The notes beneath the pieces are model-generated. The model had not been told where the DNA came from. It did not search any database and worked only from the letters and a program-made list of their open reading frames with translations. From positions 3,596,001 to 3,660,000 of the forward strand of contig NZ_LT629749.1 in the NCBI RefSeq assembly GCF_900105065.1: 64,000 nt of DNA, given 5' to 3'. The DNA is from Friedmanniella luteola. Lineage in GTDB: Bacteria > Actinomycetota > Actinomycetes > Propionibacteriales > Propionibacteriaceae. Numbering within the stretch: position 1 is the stretch's first letter; every line of letters begins with the position of its first letter. The position numbers and the translations under genes are program-made. Shown piece after piece: positions 32,921 to 41,168 of the stretch.

Positions 32921-33922
32921 GTGCCCAAGTCAACAACGCCGGACGCCCCCGCGCGCCGAGCGCTGATTGAGGACATCAAGGACGACCGTCGCGGTTGGTT
33001 GCAGCACGGCGCCGCGGCGCTCGCCGTGTCCCTGCTGGGTCTCGGTGTCGCCGGGTCCGTCGTCCTCACCAGCAACGCCGAGCCGGCCCAGGTGGCCGTG
33101 CCCAGCACCCGGGTCGCCGCGACCACCGATCCCGCCGTGAAGCTGCCGGCGGCCTTCGACCGGGACGCCACCGCCACCAGCCGCGACACCGCCGGGCGCC
33201 CCGCGCTGGACCAGGCGAAGCTGCAGAGCCTGGCCGACCAGCGGGCCGAGGAGCTCGCCAAGACCGACGAGCAGATCGAGCAGGCCGCCAGCACCAAGGC
33301 CGCCGACGCGCGGGAGAAGACGCTGGAGTCGGCGTCGGAGTCGACGCAGGAGCAGGCCGCGTTGATCAAGAAGAGCGCGGACGCGAAGCGGGCCGCCGAG
33401 CTGGCCCAGGCCGCCGCGCCGGAGACCACCACCACCCAGAAGGCCGCCGAGCCCGAGGCCGCCGCCCCCGCGGAGGCCGCGCCGGTCAACGCCTCGGGCA
33501 AGAGCTGCATGCCGGTCCGCGGCGGCTACAGCATCGCCGCCCGCTTCGGCCAGGTCGGCTCCTGGTCGCGCTACCACACCGGCTTCGACTTCTCCGCCCC
33601 CGTCGGCACCCCGCTGCAGGCCCCGGCCTCCGGCGTCGTCACCAACGCGGGCTCCGGGCCGGCCAGCGGCTGGGCCGGCAACTACGTGGCCATCCGCTAC
33701 CCCGACGGCACCTCGTCGCTGCAGGCCCACATGTCGACCGTGTCGGTCAGCGTCGGCCAGAGCGTCGCCGCCTGCCAGACCGTCGGCGCCGTCGGCATGA
33801 CCGGCCGCACCTTCGGCCCGCACGTCCACTTCGAGATCTACCCCGCCGGCATCACCCCGGGCGACGTCTACAAGGCCGTCAACCCGGTGAGCTGGCTGAA
33901 CGCCCACGGCATCAACCCGTAG
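32921..33922 (+). CDS. M23 family metallopeptidase (paralogue 2)
   Basis: Peptidoglycan endopeptidase-like protein with the same design as its upstream neighbour: cytosolic tail, one hydrophobic segment (HGAAALAVSLLGLGVAGSVVL), a long Ala/Glu/Lys helical region (~90-170), then a LytM domain. Zinc ligands are His219/Asp223 in HTGFDF and His301/His303 in HVHFE. Two cysteines in the domain (KSCMPV, AACQTV) could form a disulfide. The GTG start follows TAGGAGATCC. It has 333 residues, and its own promoter and leader hairpin lie upstream. Confidence 0.9.
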   Translation: MPKSTTPDAPARRALIEDIKDDRRGWLQHGAAALAVSLLGLGVAGSVVLTSNAEPAQVAVPSTRVAATTDPAVKLPAAFDRDATATSRDTAGRPALDQAKLQSLADQRAEELAKTDEQIEQAASTKAADAREKTLESASESTQEQAALIKKSADAKRAAELAQAAAPETTTTQKAAEPEAAAPAEAAPVNASGKSCMPVRGGYSIAARFGQVGSWSRYHTGFDFSAPVGTPLQAPASGVVTNAGSGPASGWAGNYVAIRYPDGTSSLQAHMSTVSVSVGQSVAACQTVGAVGMTGRTFGPHVHFEIYPAGITPGDVYKAVNPVSWLNAHGINP

Positions 33923-33988
33923 CCAGCTGCCGCGGCGGCCCTGCCGCACGGGTCTCCCAGCCCCGCTGGGTCCAGGCCCGTCACCCGT

Positions 33989-34012
33989 GGCCGGGGCCGG
34001 GGCCGGGGCCGG
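33989..34012. repeat. (GGCCGG)4 microsatellite
   Basis: Four perfect hexamers in the space between the second M23 gene and pcrA. Probably replication slippage in GC-rich intergenic DNA. Confidence 0.7.
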
Positions 34013-34038
34013 TCGCCCCGCGGCCGGGGCCTGTCCCC

Positions 34039-34110
34039 CACTTCACACCCCGACGACCGTCGCTGCGGCCGTTGCCCGAGGTGTGAAGACCACCGACGGG
34101 GTGTGAAGTG
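34039..34110. repeat. Inverted repeat CACTTCACACCCCG with a third internal half-site
   Basis: Perfect 14-bp arms (34039-34052 and 34097-34110) are separated by 44 bp. A third motif copy, GGTGTGAAG, lies at 34080-34088 inside the spacer. It lies between the convergent M23 and pcrA genes, so a two-way terminator is one role. The spaced, repeated CTTCACACC motif also resembles a protein-binding array. Confidence 0.6.
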
Positions 34111-34178
34111 ACCGGCCAGGGGAGGGCGCAGCCCGACGCGCCCGCCGGCGGCGGTCAGGCGGCGGTCCGAGGCGGCGG

Positions 34179-36716
34179 CTAGAGCTTCTCGAGCGGGGCG
34201 TGCTTGAGCGAGAGCCGCTTGAGGCCGGCGGAGCCGAAGTCGACGTCGGCCTTGGTGTCGTCGCCCGTGCCGGACGTCGCCACCACCGAGCCGAGCCCGA
34301 AGGTGGAGTGCAGGACGCGGTCGCCCGCCGTCAGCACGGGGATCACCCGGACCTTCGGCTTCGGGGCGCCGTAGCCCACCGTGCCGCGCCAGGAGTCGTT
34401 CGACCGGGTCGTCGCCGACGTGTTCCGCCACGACGTGACGGCCCGCTCGGTGCGCCGCCAGTCGACCAGCCGGTCCGGCAGCTCGGTGAGGAACCGGCTG
34501 GCCGGGTTGTGCTGCGGGGTGCCCCAGGCCGCCCGGACGATGGCCCGGGAGACGTGCAGCCGCTGCCGCGCCCGGGTGATCCCGACGTAGGCCAGCCGGC
34601 GCTCCTCCGCGAGCTCGTCGGGGTCGTTGAGCGCCCGCATGTGCGGGAAGACGCCGTCCTCGCAGCCGGTGAGGAAGACGTTGTCGAACTCCAGCCCCTT
34701 GGCCGTGTGCAGCGTCATCAGGGTGACCACACCGGCGCTCTCGCGGTCCGGCGACGGGATCTGGTCGGAGTCGGCCACCAGGGCCACGCGCTCGAGGAAG
34801 GCGCCGAGGGAGTCGTCCACCTCCGCGGCACCCGCTGCGAGGTCCTGCTCGGGGTCGAGCGGGTCGAAGTCGGCCGGCACCTCCGCCAGCCGGACGCCGG
34901 TCGACGCGGCCGGCGCCGTCAGGGCGGCCAGCTCGACCGCCGGGTCGAAGGCGTCGACGTCCAGGTCGTCGTCCGCCGCGGCCAGCACCGCGACGCCGCT
35001 GACGAACTCCCGCGCGACGGTGACCAGCTCGACGAGGTTCTCCAGCCGGGTCTGGTCCTGCGGGTCGGACGAGCTCTGCAGCTCGGCCAGGTAGCCGGAT
35101 CCCTCCAAGACGCTGGTCAGGATGGCGTCGGCCGGGGCGCCCTCGGCGACCATCGCCTCGTGGGCGTCCATCAGGTCGACGAAGGAGCGCAGCTGGTTGG
35201 CGGAGCGGGTCCCCAGGCCCGGGATGTCGTCGACGCGGCGCAGCGCCTCGCCGAAGCTGATCCGCTCCCGGTTGGCCAGGTCGGCGACGGCGGCCTCGGC
35301 CCGGTCGCCGATGCCGCGCTTGGGCACGTTGAGGATCCGCCGGACCGAGACGTCGTCGCTGCGGTTGCTGATCGCCCGCAGGTACGCGATGGCGTCGCGG
35401 ACCTCGCGGCGCTCGTAGAACCGCACGCCGCCGACCACCTTGTAGGGCAGGCCGACGCGGATGAACACCTCCTCGAAGGCCCGCGACTGCGCGTTGGTCC
35501 GGTAGAAGACGGCGGTGTCGCCGTAGCGGCCCTCCCCCGCGTCGCTCAGCCGGTCGATCTCGCTGGCCACGAACTGGGCCTCGTCGTGCTCGGTGTCGGC
35601 GACGTAGCCGACGATCATCGGGCCGTCGCCGGCGTCGGACCAGAGGTTCTTCGGCTTGCGGCCGGTGTTCTGGCCGATGACGGCGTTGGCGGCGGTGAGG
35701 ATCGTCTGGGTGGAGCGGTAGTTCTGCTCCAGCATGATCGTCCGCGCGCCGGGGAAGTCGAGCTCGAAGTCGTTGATGTTGCGGATGGTGGCACCGCGGA
35801 AGGCGTAGATCGACTGGTCGGAGTCGCCGACGACCATCAGCTCCGGCGGCTCGGCGGCGACGGTCTCCGGGCCGGGCTCGACGTCGGCCGAGCACAGCTC
35901 GCGGACCAGCACGTACTGGGCGTGGTTGGTGTCCTGGTACTCGTCCACCAGCACGTGCCGGAACCGACGGCGGTACTGCTCGCGCAGGTCGGGGAAGGCC
36001 TGCAGCAGGTGCACGGTGGTCATGATCAGGTCGTCGAAGTCGAGCGCGTTCGCCGCGATCAGCCGGCGCTGGTACTCCGCGTACGCCTCGGCGTAGGAGG
36101 CCTCGACGCTGCCCTCGGCCGCCCGGCCCCGGGCCGACTCGTGGTCGACCAGCTCGTTCTTGCAGTTCGAGACCCAGCTCATGATCGCCCGGACCGGGAA
36201 CCGCTTGGGGTCCAGCTCGAGGTCGTTCGCCACCAGCTGCATCAGCCGCTTGGAGTCGGCGTCGTCGTAGATCGAGAAGCTGCGCGAGACGTGGAACCGG
36301 CCGATCTCGGAGCGCAGGATGCGCACGCAGGCCGAGTGGAACGTCGAGACCCACATGAGCTTCGCCCGGTTGCCGACCAGGTCCATCACCCGGCCCCGCA
36401 TCTCGGCGGCGGCCTTGTTGGTGAACGTGATGGCCAGGATGGACCCGGGGTGCACCTTCCGGTCACCGACCAGGTGGGCGATCCGCCGGGTCAGCACGCG
36501 GGTCTTGCCCGAGCCGGCCCCGGCGACGACGAGCACCGGCCCGCCGGCGTGCAGGACGGCCTCGCGCTGGGGCGGGTTGAGGCCCTCCAGCAGCTGGTCG
36601 GCACTGGGCGTGGACGACTTCCGGGCGCGCGGGCGGGCCACGGTCACCTCCGGGAACAGGTCGTCGGGCAGTCCGGCGGACGGGGTGGGGACGAAGGGCT
36701 GGGGCGCACTGGTCAT
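34179..36716 (-). CDS. pcrA: ATP-dependent DNA helicase PcrA/UvrD
   Basis: Superfamily 1A 3'-5' helicase for repair and replication-fork maintenance. GLNPPQREAVLHAGGP is the Q motif, VVAGAGSGKTRVLTRR is Walker A, and LVDEYQDTNHAQ is motif II. VGDSDQSIYAFRGA and LMTLHTAKGLEFDNVFL are later helicase motifs. The C-terminal tail (RVLHSTFGLGSVV...) is the Tudor-like RNA-polymerase-binding segment usual in this family. I chose the ATG giving MTSAPQPF, behind a TAGGGT box and GGAG; the much longer open frame upstream overlaps the divergent PLD gene. It has 845 residues. Confidence 0.96.
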   Translation of the reverse strand: MTSAPQPFVPTPSAGLPDDLFPEVTVARPRARKSSTPSADQLLEGLNPPQREAVLHAGGPVLVVAGAGSGKTRVLTRRIAHLVGDRKVHPGSILAITFTNKAAAEMRGRVMDLVGNRAKLMWVSTFHSACVRILRSEIGRFHVSRSFSIYDDADSKRLMQLVANDLELDPKRFPVRAIMSWVSNCKNELVDHESARGRAAEGSVEASYAEAYAEYQRRLIAANALDFDDLIMTTVHLLQAFPDLREQYRRRFRHVLVDEYQDTNHAQYVLVRELCSADVEPGPETVAAEPPELMVVGDSDQSIYAFRGATIRNINDFELDFPGARTIMLEQNYRSTQTILTAANAVIGQNTGRKPKNLWSDAGDGPMIVGYVADTEHDEAQFVASEIDRLSDAGEGRYGDTAVFYRTNAQSRAFEEVFIRVGLPYKVVGGVRFYERREVRDAIAYLRAISNRSDDVSVRRILNVPKRGIGDRAEAAVADLANRERISFGEALRRVDDIPGLGTRSANQLRSFVDLMDAHEAMVAEGAPADAILTSVLEGSGYLAELQSSSDPQDQTRLENLVELVTVAREFVSGVAVLAAADDDLDVDAFDPAVELAALTAPAASTGVRLAEVPADFDPLDPEQDLAAGAAEVDDSLGAFLERVALVADSDQIPSPDRESAGVVTLMTLHTAKGLEFDNVFLTGCEDGVFPHMRALNDPDELAEERRLAYVGITRARQRLHVSRAIVRAAWGTPQHNPASRFLTELPDRLVDWRRTERAVTSWRNTSATTRSNDSWRGTVGYGAPKPKVRVIPVLTAGDRVLHSTFGLGSVVATSGTGDDTKADVDFGSAGLKRLSLKHAPLEKL

Positions 36717-36821
36717 GTCCGTCTCCACCCTAGACGCCGGCGCCGACAACGACCTCCTGCCGCGCGCTGCCGAGCGCACCTGCCGCAGGACCGGAGCGCT
36801 CCGGCGGGCTACCGTAGACGC

Positions 36822-38051
36822 ATGTGGTGGAGGCGGATCCGACCGGGCCGGGTGCTGCGGCAGACCGTGCTCGCGGTGGCGGCCGTGCAGGGCGCCACCC
36901 TGGCGGCCCTCGCCGTCGTCGACCACCGCCGCAAGCGCACCCGCAAGCCCGCCGTCTTCCCGCGCGTCCCCCCGCGGTCGGTCACCGCCGGCGGCTCCGA
37001 GGTCACGGTCTACACCTACGGTGAGGACCTCTACCGCGACATGCTGGACGCGATCCGGCAGGCCCGCAGCCGGGTCTTCTTCGAGACCTTCATCTGGAAG
37101 GGCGACGCGGTCGGGCAGGCCTTCAAGGACGCCCTCGTCGACGCCGCCGACCGCGGGGTCGAGGTGTACGTCGTCTTCGACGAGTTCGCCAACCTCGTCG
37201 TGCCGCGCAGCTTCTTCCGGTTCCCCGCCAACATCCACGTCGGCCGGCACCCGGTGGCGCGCTCGTGGCCCACCGTCCGCAACTCCGGCCGCGACCACCG
37301 CAAGCTCATGGTCGTCGACGACGCCGTGGCCTTCCTGGGCGGCTACAACATCGGCAGCCTCTACGCCACGGACTGGCGCGACACCCACGCCCGGCTGACC
37401 GGCGACATCGTCTGGGACGCCGAGAACGCCTTCATCGACTTCTGGAACCTCTCCGCCGGCCGGCGGCGCCCGGAGCTGCCCGACGTGGGCGGGCGGACCT
37501 GGCAGTCCGACATCCGGATCCACCGCAACATCCCGCGCAACGTCGTCTACCCCATCCGCGGCGTCTACCTGGACGCGTTCGACCGGGCCGCGCACCACAT
37601 CTACCTGACCCACGCCTACCTGATCCCCGACGGCGACATGCTCGACGCCCTGCTCCGGGCCGCCCGTCGCGGGGTCGACGTCCGGATCATCGTGCCCGCC
37701 GAGTCGAACCACATCCTGGCCGACTGGCTGTCCCGCGGGTTCTACAGCCAGCTGCTCCGGGGAGGGGTCCGGCTGCTGCTCTACCAGGGCGCGATGGTGC
37801 ACGCGAAGACGGCGACCATCGACGGGCAGTGGTCGACGATCGGCACGGCGAACCTCGACCGGCTGAGCCTGACGGGCAACTACGAGATCAACATGGAGGT
37901 CTTCAACGCCGACGTGGCGAAGCAGATGGAGGAGATCTTCGCCCTCGACTCCTCCAACACCGTCGAGCTGACCCTGGCGGCCTGGCGCCGCCGGCACGCG
38001 ATGGTCAAGTTCTCCGAGACCGTCCTGACGCCCTTCCGCCCGCTGCTCTGA
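36822..38051 (+). CDS. Phospholipase D family protein, cardiolipin synthase-like
   Basis: Two HKD motifs are present: His159/Lys161/Asp166 in HRKLMVVDD and His327/Lys329/Asp334 in HAKTATID. With one N-terminal hydrophobic helix (~13-32) this fits a membrane-associated cardiolipin/phosphatidyl synthase making acidic phospholipids. It has 409 residues. The ATG stands 6 nt after TACCGT, a leaderless arrangement, in the space shared with the divergent pcrA promoter. Confidence 0.88.
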   Translation: MWWRRIRPGRVLRQTVLAVAAVQGATLAALAVVDHRRKRTRKPAVFPRVPPRSVTAGGSEVTVYTYGEDLYRDMLDAIRQARSRVFFETFIWKGDAVGQAFKDALVDAADRGVEVYVVFDEFANLVVPRSFFRFPANIHVGRHPVARSWPTVRNSGRDHRKLMVVDDAVAFLGGYNIGSLYATDWRDTHARLTGDIVWDAENAFIDFWNLSAGRRRPELPDVGGRTWQSDIRIHRNIPRNVVYPIRGVYLDAFDRAAHHIYLTHAYLIPDGDMLDALLRAARRGVDVRIIVPAESNHILADWLSRGFYSQLLRGGVRLLLYQGAMVHAKTATIDGQWSTIGTANLDRLSLTGNYEINMEVFNADVAKQMEEIFALDSSNTVELTLAAWRRRHAMVKFSETVLTPFRPLL

Positions 38052-38075
38052 CCCGGCCGACGCCGAGCGAGCGGG

Positions 38076-38972
38076 TCAGACGTGGAGCGGCTCGCGGACC
38101 TGCTCGTCGGCCTCCGGGGCCGCGTCCCGCCGGTGCCGCCGGACGGTCACCCAGAGCCCGGCGACGGTGAGGGCGACCACCGCCCCGTAGACCACGCCGC
38201 GGGTGCCGCCGGTCGCCTCGGCGCTGGTGAGCAGGGTGCGGCTGTTGGTGAGCAGGATGAGACCGCCGACGGCGACGCCCAGCAGGTGCGCCGGCGCGAC
38301 CCGGACGAGGTGGGCGGCCAGCGGGGCGGCGACCAGGCCGCCGGCCAGCAGCACGAGGGCGAAGCCCCAGTTGATGCCCGCGGTGCCGAGCCCGACCAGG
38401 AAGCCCAGGCTGGCGGCCACGCTGACCGCGAACTCGGAGGTGTCGACGGAGCCGATCACCTTCCGGGGCGCCATCCGGCCGTCGACCAGCAGGGCCGGGG
38501 TGGCCACGGGCCCCCAACCGCCGCCGCCGGTCGCGTCGACGAAGCCGGCGAACAGGCCGAGCGGCGCCAGGAACTTCAGGGTCAGGGCCTTCTTCAGCGT
38601 GGGCCGGACTCCCAGCACGAAGCGGACGATGATGTAGAGCCCCAGCGCGGCCAGGATCGCCGCCATCGCCGGGGCCGCAGCCTCGGTGGACAGGCTGGAG
38701 AGGACGGTGGCCCCGAGGAACGCGCCGACGGCCCCGGGGCCGGCGATCCGGGCGACCACCCGCCAGTCGACGTTCCGCAGCCTCCAGTGGGAGACCCCCG
38801 AGGCGAGGTTGGTGCCCAGCTCGCTGAAGTGCACCGAGGCGGAGGCCGCGGCCGGGGTCAGCCCCGCCAGCACCAGCAGGGTGGACGACGTGACGCCGTA
38901 CCCCATGCCCAGGCTGCCGTCGACGAGTTGCGCGCCGAACCCGACGAGGGCGAGGACGAGGAGCTTGCGCAT
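38076..38972 (-). CDS. TauE/SafE sulfite-exporter family membrane protein
   Basis: A 298-residue protein with about eight hydrophobic helices and the TauE/SafE pattern (FGAQLVDGSLGMGYGVTSS near the start, FVDATGGGGWGPVATPALL in the second half). The family exports small sulfonates or sulfite. An AGGTGG site precedes the ATG, and a TAGGGT -10 box and CTAGG dyads lie just upstream. The Rrf2 regulator gene follows upstream on the same strand 157 bp away, which suggests control by a sulfur-responsive regulator. Confidence 0.88.
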   Translation of the reverse strand: MRKLLVLALVGFGAQLVDGSLGMGYGVTSSTLLVLAGLTPAAASASVHFSELGTNLASGVSHWRLRNVDWRVVARIAGPGAVGAFLGATVLSSLSTEAAAPAMAAILAALGLYIIVRFVLGVRPTLKKALTLKFLAPLGLFAGFVDATGGGGWGPVATPALLVDGRMAPRKVIGSVDTSEFAVSVAASLGFLVGLGTAGINWGFALVLLAGGLVAAPLAAHLVRVAPAHLLGVAVGGLILLTNSRTLLTSAEATGGTRGVVYGAVVALTVAGLWVTVRRHRRDAAPEADEQVREPLHV

Positions 38973-38993
38973 GCGGGTCCACCTGGGTCTGTC

Positions 38994-39029
38994 ACCCTAG
39001 CCAGTTACTAGGGATTGATAGGAACCTAG
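38994..39029 (-). promoter_or_regulatory. Promoter and candidate Rrf2 operator of the TauE/SafE gene
   Basis: On the minus strand TAGGGT (complement of 38994-38999) is a -10 candidate. Just upstream, CTAGG/CCTAG half-sites form two dyads: 39008-39012 with 39025-39029 (12-bp spacer) and 38996-39000 with 39008-39012 (7-bp spacer). The stretch CTAGGGATTGATAGG is notably AT-rich for this genome. Position over the -35 region suits repression. The adjacent Rrf2 protein is the obvious candidate ligand. Confidence 0.5.
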
Positions 39030-39129
39030 CAAGGCCACCGCGCGGCGCCGGCACCGCCGTCCACGGGCTGGACGGGCGGTCCGAGACGTGGACGGATCGT
39101 GGCTCGCGCCACCGCCGGGGACCGGGGGT

Positions 39130-39576
39130 TCAGATCCAGGCCGCGGGGTTCGCGACGAGGTCGACGACGCGCTCGGGCAGCTTGCCGGCCGCGACGTGAG
39201 CCAGGCTGACGCCCTCGAGGATGGCCCGCTCCGACGCCCGGAGGGCGATCCACACCTCCTGCAGGGGTGCCGCCGCGCCGACGTACTCGAGGTGCTCGGG
39301 CCGGCTGCCGCGGACGTTCGCCAGCTCGCCGTCCAGGGCGCGGATGACGTCGGCGATGCTGATCTCCGCGGCCGGCCGGGCCAACCGGTAGCCGCCGTCC
39401 GGGCCGCGCTGGCTGCGCAGCAGACCGCCCCGGCGCAGCTCGCCGAGGATGCTCTCCAGGTACTTCGGGGGGATCCGCTGGGCGGCGGAGAGCTGGTCCA
39501 CCGTGCGCGGCGCGTCGGCCGCGGCGAGCTCGGAGGTGGCGCGGAGCGCGTAGTCCACGCGGGCCGACAACCTCAC
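39130..39576 (-). CDS. Rrf2-family transcriptional regulator without cysteines
   Basis: A 148-residue winged-helix protein. The N-terminal MRLSARVDYALRATSELAAA and IPPKYLESILGELRRGGLLRSQRGPDGGY are Rrf2 signatures. No cysteine occurs anywhere, so it cannot hold the Fe-S cluster used by IscR/NsrR-type members. Cysteine-free Rrf2 proteins include CymR, the regulator of cysteine and sulfur metabolism. Being next to a sulfite-exporter gene supports such a role. The GTG start has only a weak ribosome-binding site. Confidence 0.88.
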   Translation of the reverse strand: MRLSARVDYALRATSELAAADAPRTVDQLSAAQRIPPKYLESILGELRRGGLLRSQRGPDGGYRLARPAAEISIADVIRALDGELANVRGSRPEHLEYVGAAAPLQEVWIALRASERAILEGVSLAHVAAGKLPERVVDLVANPAAWI

Positions 39577-39657
39577 GCGGGCAGGTCCGTCGTGGTCACT
39601 GGGCTCTCCTCCGGGTGGGTCCGCCGAGCCCGGGCGGGGCCGACCGACGTGCGCAGC

Positions 39658-40002
39658 CTAGCGCCACAGCACCGACAGGGCCGCGTTGAGCAGGGTCAGC
39701 AGCCCCATCAGCGACCACAGCCCCCGGGGCACGGAGAGAAAGCGGCGGTTGCGCGCCAGCAGCAGGACGAGGACCAGCGTGACGCCGGTCTTGACCCCCA
39801 CCGGGCCCCACCCCACGTCGTCCCCGGCGACGAGCGCCAGCACGACGAGCACGACCCCACTGCCCAGCTCGGTCCAGCCGCCCGCCAGCATCGTCGCGTT
39901 GACCTCGGGCTCGGGCGCCCGCGTCTGGACGAGGATCCCGCCGAGCAGGGCGGCGAAGCCCACCAGGTGCACCAGCACGAGGATCTGCTGGGCCAGTTGC
40001 AT
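39658..40002 (-). CDS. Small four-helix membrane protein
   Basis: A 114-residue protein with four hydrophobic segments (ILVLVHLVGFAALLGGILVQ; WTELGSGVVLVVLALVAG; VKTGVTLVLVLLLARN; LWSLMGLLTLLNAALSVLW). It resembles unnamed actinobacterial integral membrane proteins and has no motif that gives a function. A TAGGGT box stands 6 nt before the ATG. The neighbouring Rrf2 gene begins 81 bp beyond its stop and may be read through from this promoter. Confidence 0.8.
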   Translation of the reverse strand: MQLAQQILVLVHLVGFAALLGGILVQTRAPEPEVNATMLAGGWTELGSGVVLVVLALVAGDDVGWGPVGVKTGVTLVLVLLLARNRRFLSVPRGLWSLMGLLTLLNAALSVLWR

Positions 40003-40098
40003 GGGGCAACCCTACGGGTGCTCTACTGAGGGGTCCTGCAGACAGGCCCGGCACCGTGCCTCGGCCTGTGATCTGCACGTCCCACCGAGAGGCACTCC

Positions 40099-40371
40099 AT
40101 GATCGGCTTCATCATCAGTCTCGTCGTCGTCGGCCTCATCGCCGGCGCCGTCGCCCGCCTGGTCGTCCCCGGGCGGCAGAACATCTCGATCCCGATGACC
40201 ATCCTGCTGGGGATCATCGGGTCCTTCGTCGGCGGCTTCCTGGGGTCGCTGATCTTCAACAACGGCGGCAACTTCCTGCGGCCGTCGGGCATCATCGGCT
40301 CGATCATCGGCGCGATCATCGTGCTGCTGCTCTACCTGCGCTTCAGCCGCGGGTCGCGCAGCCGCGTCTGA
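40099..40371 (+). CDS. GlsB/YeaQ/YmgE family stress membrane protein
   Basis: Ninety residues with three hydrophobic, glycine-rich helices: MIGFIISLVVVGLIAGAVARLVVPG, MTILLGIIGSFVGGFLGSLI and GIIGSIIGAIIVLLLYLRF. This is the transglycosylase-associated/GlsB pattern; members are stress-induced small membrane proteins with unclear mechanism. A GAGGC site precedes the ATG. A strong hairpin follows the gene. Confidence 0.92.
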   Translation: MIGFIISLVVVGLIAGAVARLVVPGRQNISIPMTILLGIIGSFVGGFLGSLIFNNGGNFLRPSGIIGSIIGAIIVLLLYLRFSRGSRSRV

Positions 40372-40389
40372 CGCCCCTGCTCCACCAGA

Positions 40390-40423
40390 ACGGCCCGGTC
40401 GACCTCGTGGTCGGCCGGGCCGT
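40390..40423. terminator. Bidirectional hairpin terminator
   Basis: ACGGCCCGGTCGACC pairs with GGTCGGCCGGGCCGT (one mismatch in 15) around a TCGT loop. It lies between the convergent GlsB-like and response-regulator stops. Confidence 0.8.
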
Positions 40424-40436
40424 GCTGTCCCCCGCC

Positions 40437-41168
40437 TCAGACCAGGCGGCGGTCGGTGGCCCAGCGGGTCAGCTGGTGGCGGTTGGAGAGCTGGAGCTTC
40501 CGCAGCACGCTGCTGACGTGGGTCTCCACGGTCTTGATGGAGATGAACAGCTCGCGCGCCACCTCCTTGTACGCGTAGCCGCGGGCGATCAGCCGCAGCA
40601 CCTCCCGCTCCCGCTGGGAGAGCCGGTCCAGGTCCTCGTCCACGGTGGCCAGGTCGATGGCCCCGGAGAAGGCGTCCAGGACGAACCCCGCCAACCGCGG
40701 CGAGAAGACCGCGTCCCCCTCGGCCACCCGGCGGATGGCGTCGACCAGCTCGGCGCCGTTGATCGACTTGGTGACGTAGCCGCGGGCCCCGCCCCGGATG
40801 ACCCCGATGACGTCCTCGGCCGCGTCGGAGACCGACAGCGCCAGGAACTTCTGCTCCGGCGCGACGGCGTGCACCCGCCGCAGCACCTCGACGCCGCCGC
40901 CGCCGGGCAGGTGGACGTCCAGCAGGACCACGTCCGGCTTGGTCCGGGTGATCACCTCCACGGCGGAGTCGACGTCGGCCGCCTCCCCGACGACGCGGAC
41001 CGCCTGGCCGATCTCGGCCTTGACGCCGGTGCGGAACATCGCGTGGTCGTCGACCACCACCACCCGCGAGGGGCCGGCGGGGACGGCGTCGGGCACGGCG
41101 GGCGTCCCACTCGGAGCCGGGGCCGGCGGACGGGCGCCGGAGGGCGGGGTGGGCTGCGGGTGGGTCAT
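40437..41168 (-). CDS. NarL/LuxR-family response regulator of the PspC system
   Basis: A 243-residue protein. After a Pro-rich tail of ~33 residues comes a receiver domain with acidic pair Asp40/Asp41, phosphoacceptor Asp84 in VVLLDVHLPG and Lys135 in YVTKS. A LuxR-type helix-turn-helix follows at the C-terminus (LSQREREVLRLIARGYAYKEV and ISIKTVETHVSSVLRKL). Its ATG overlaps the kinase stop by four bases, so it is the cognate partner of the PspC-kinase. Likely targets are the divergent PspC genes. Confidence 0.93.
   Translation of the reverse strand: MTHPQPTPPSGARPPAPAPSGTPAVPDAVPAGPSRVVVVDDHAMFRTGVKAEIGQAVRVVGEAADVDSAVEVITRTKPDVVLLDVHLPGGGGVEVLRRVHAVAPEQKFLALSVSDAAEDVIGVIRGGARGYVTKSINGAELVDAIRRVAEGDAVFSPRLAGFVLDAFSGAIDLATVDEDLDRLSQREREVLRLIARGYAYKEVARELFISIKTVETHVSSVLRKLQLSNRHQLTRWATDRRLV

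Noticed and set aside
33989-34012. (GGCCGG)4 as a functional quadruplex element
   Set aside because: Only GG runs of two to four with no supporting context; slippage in GC-rich DNA explains it.
36720-37997. N-terminal extension of pcrA upstream to 37997 (1272-codon frame)
   Set aside because: It is antisense to the PLD gene, and a TAGGGT box plus GGAG mark the ATG at 36716.
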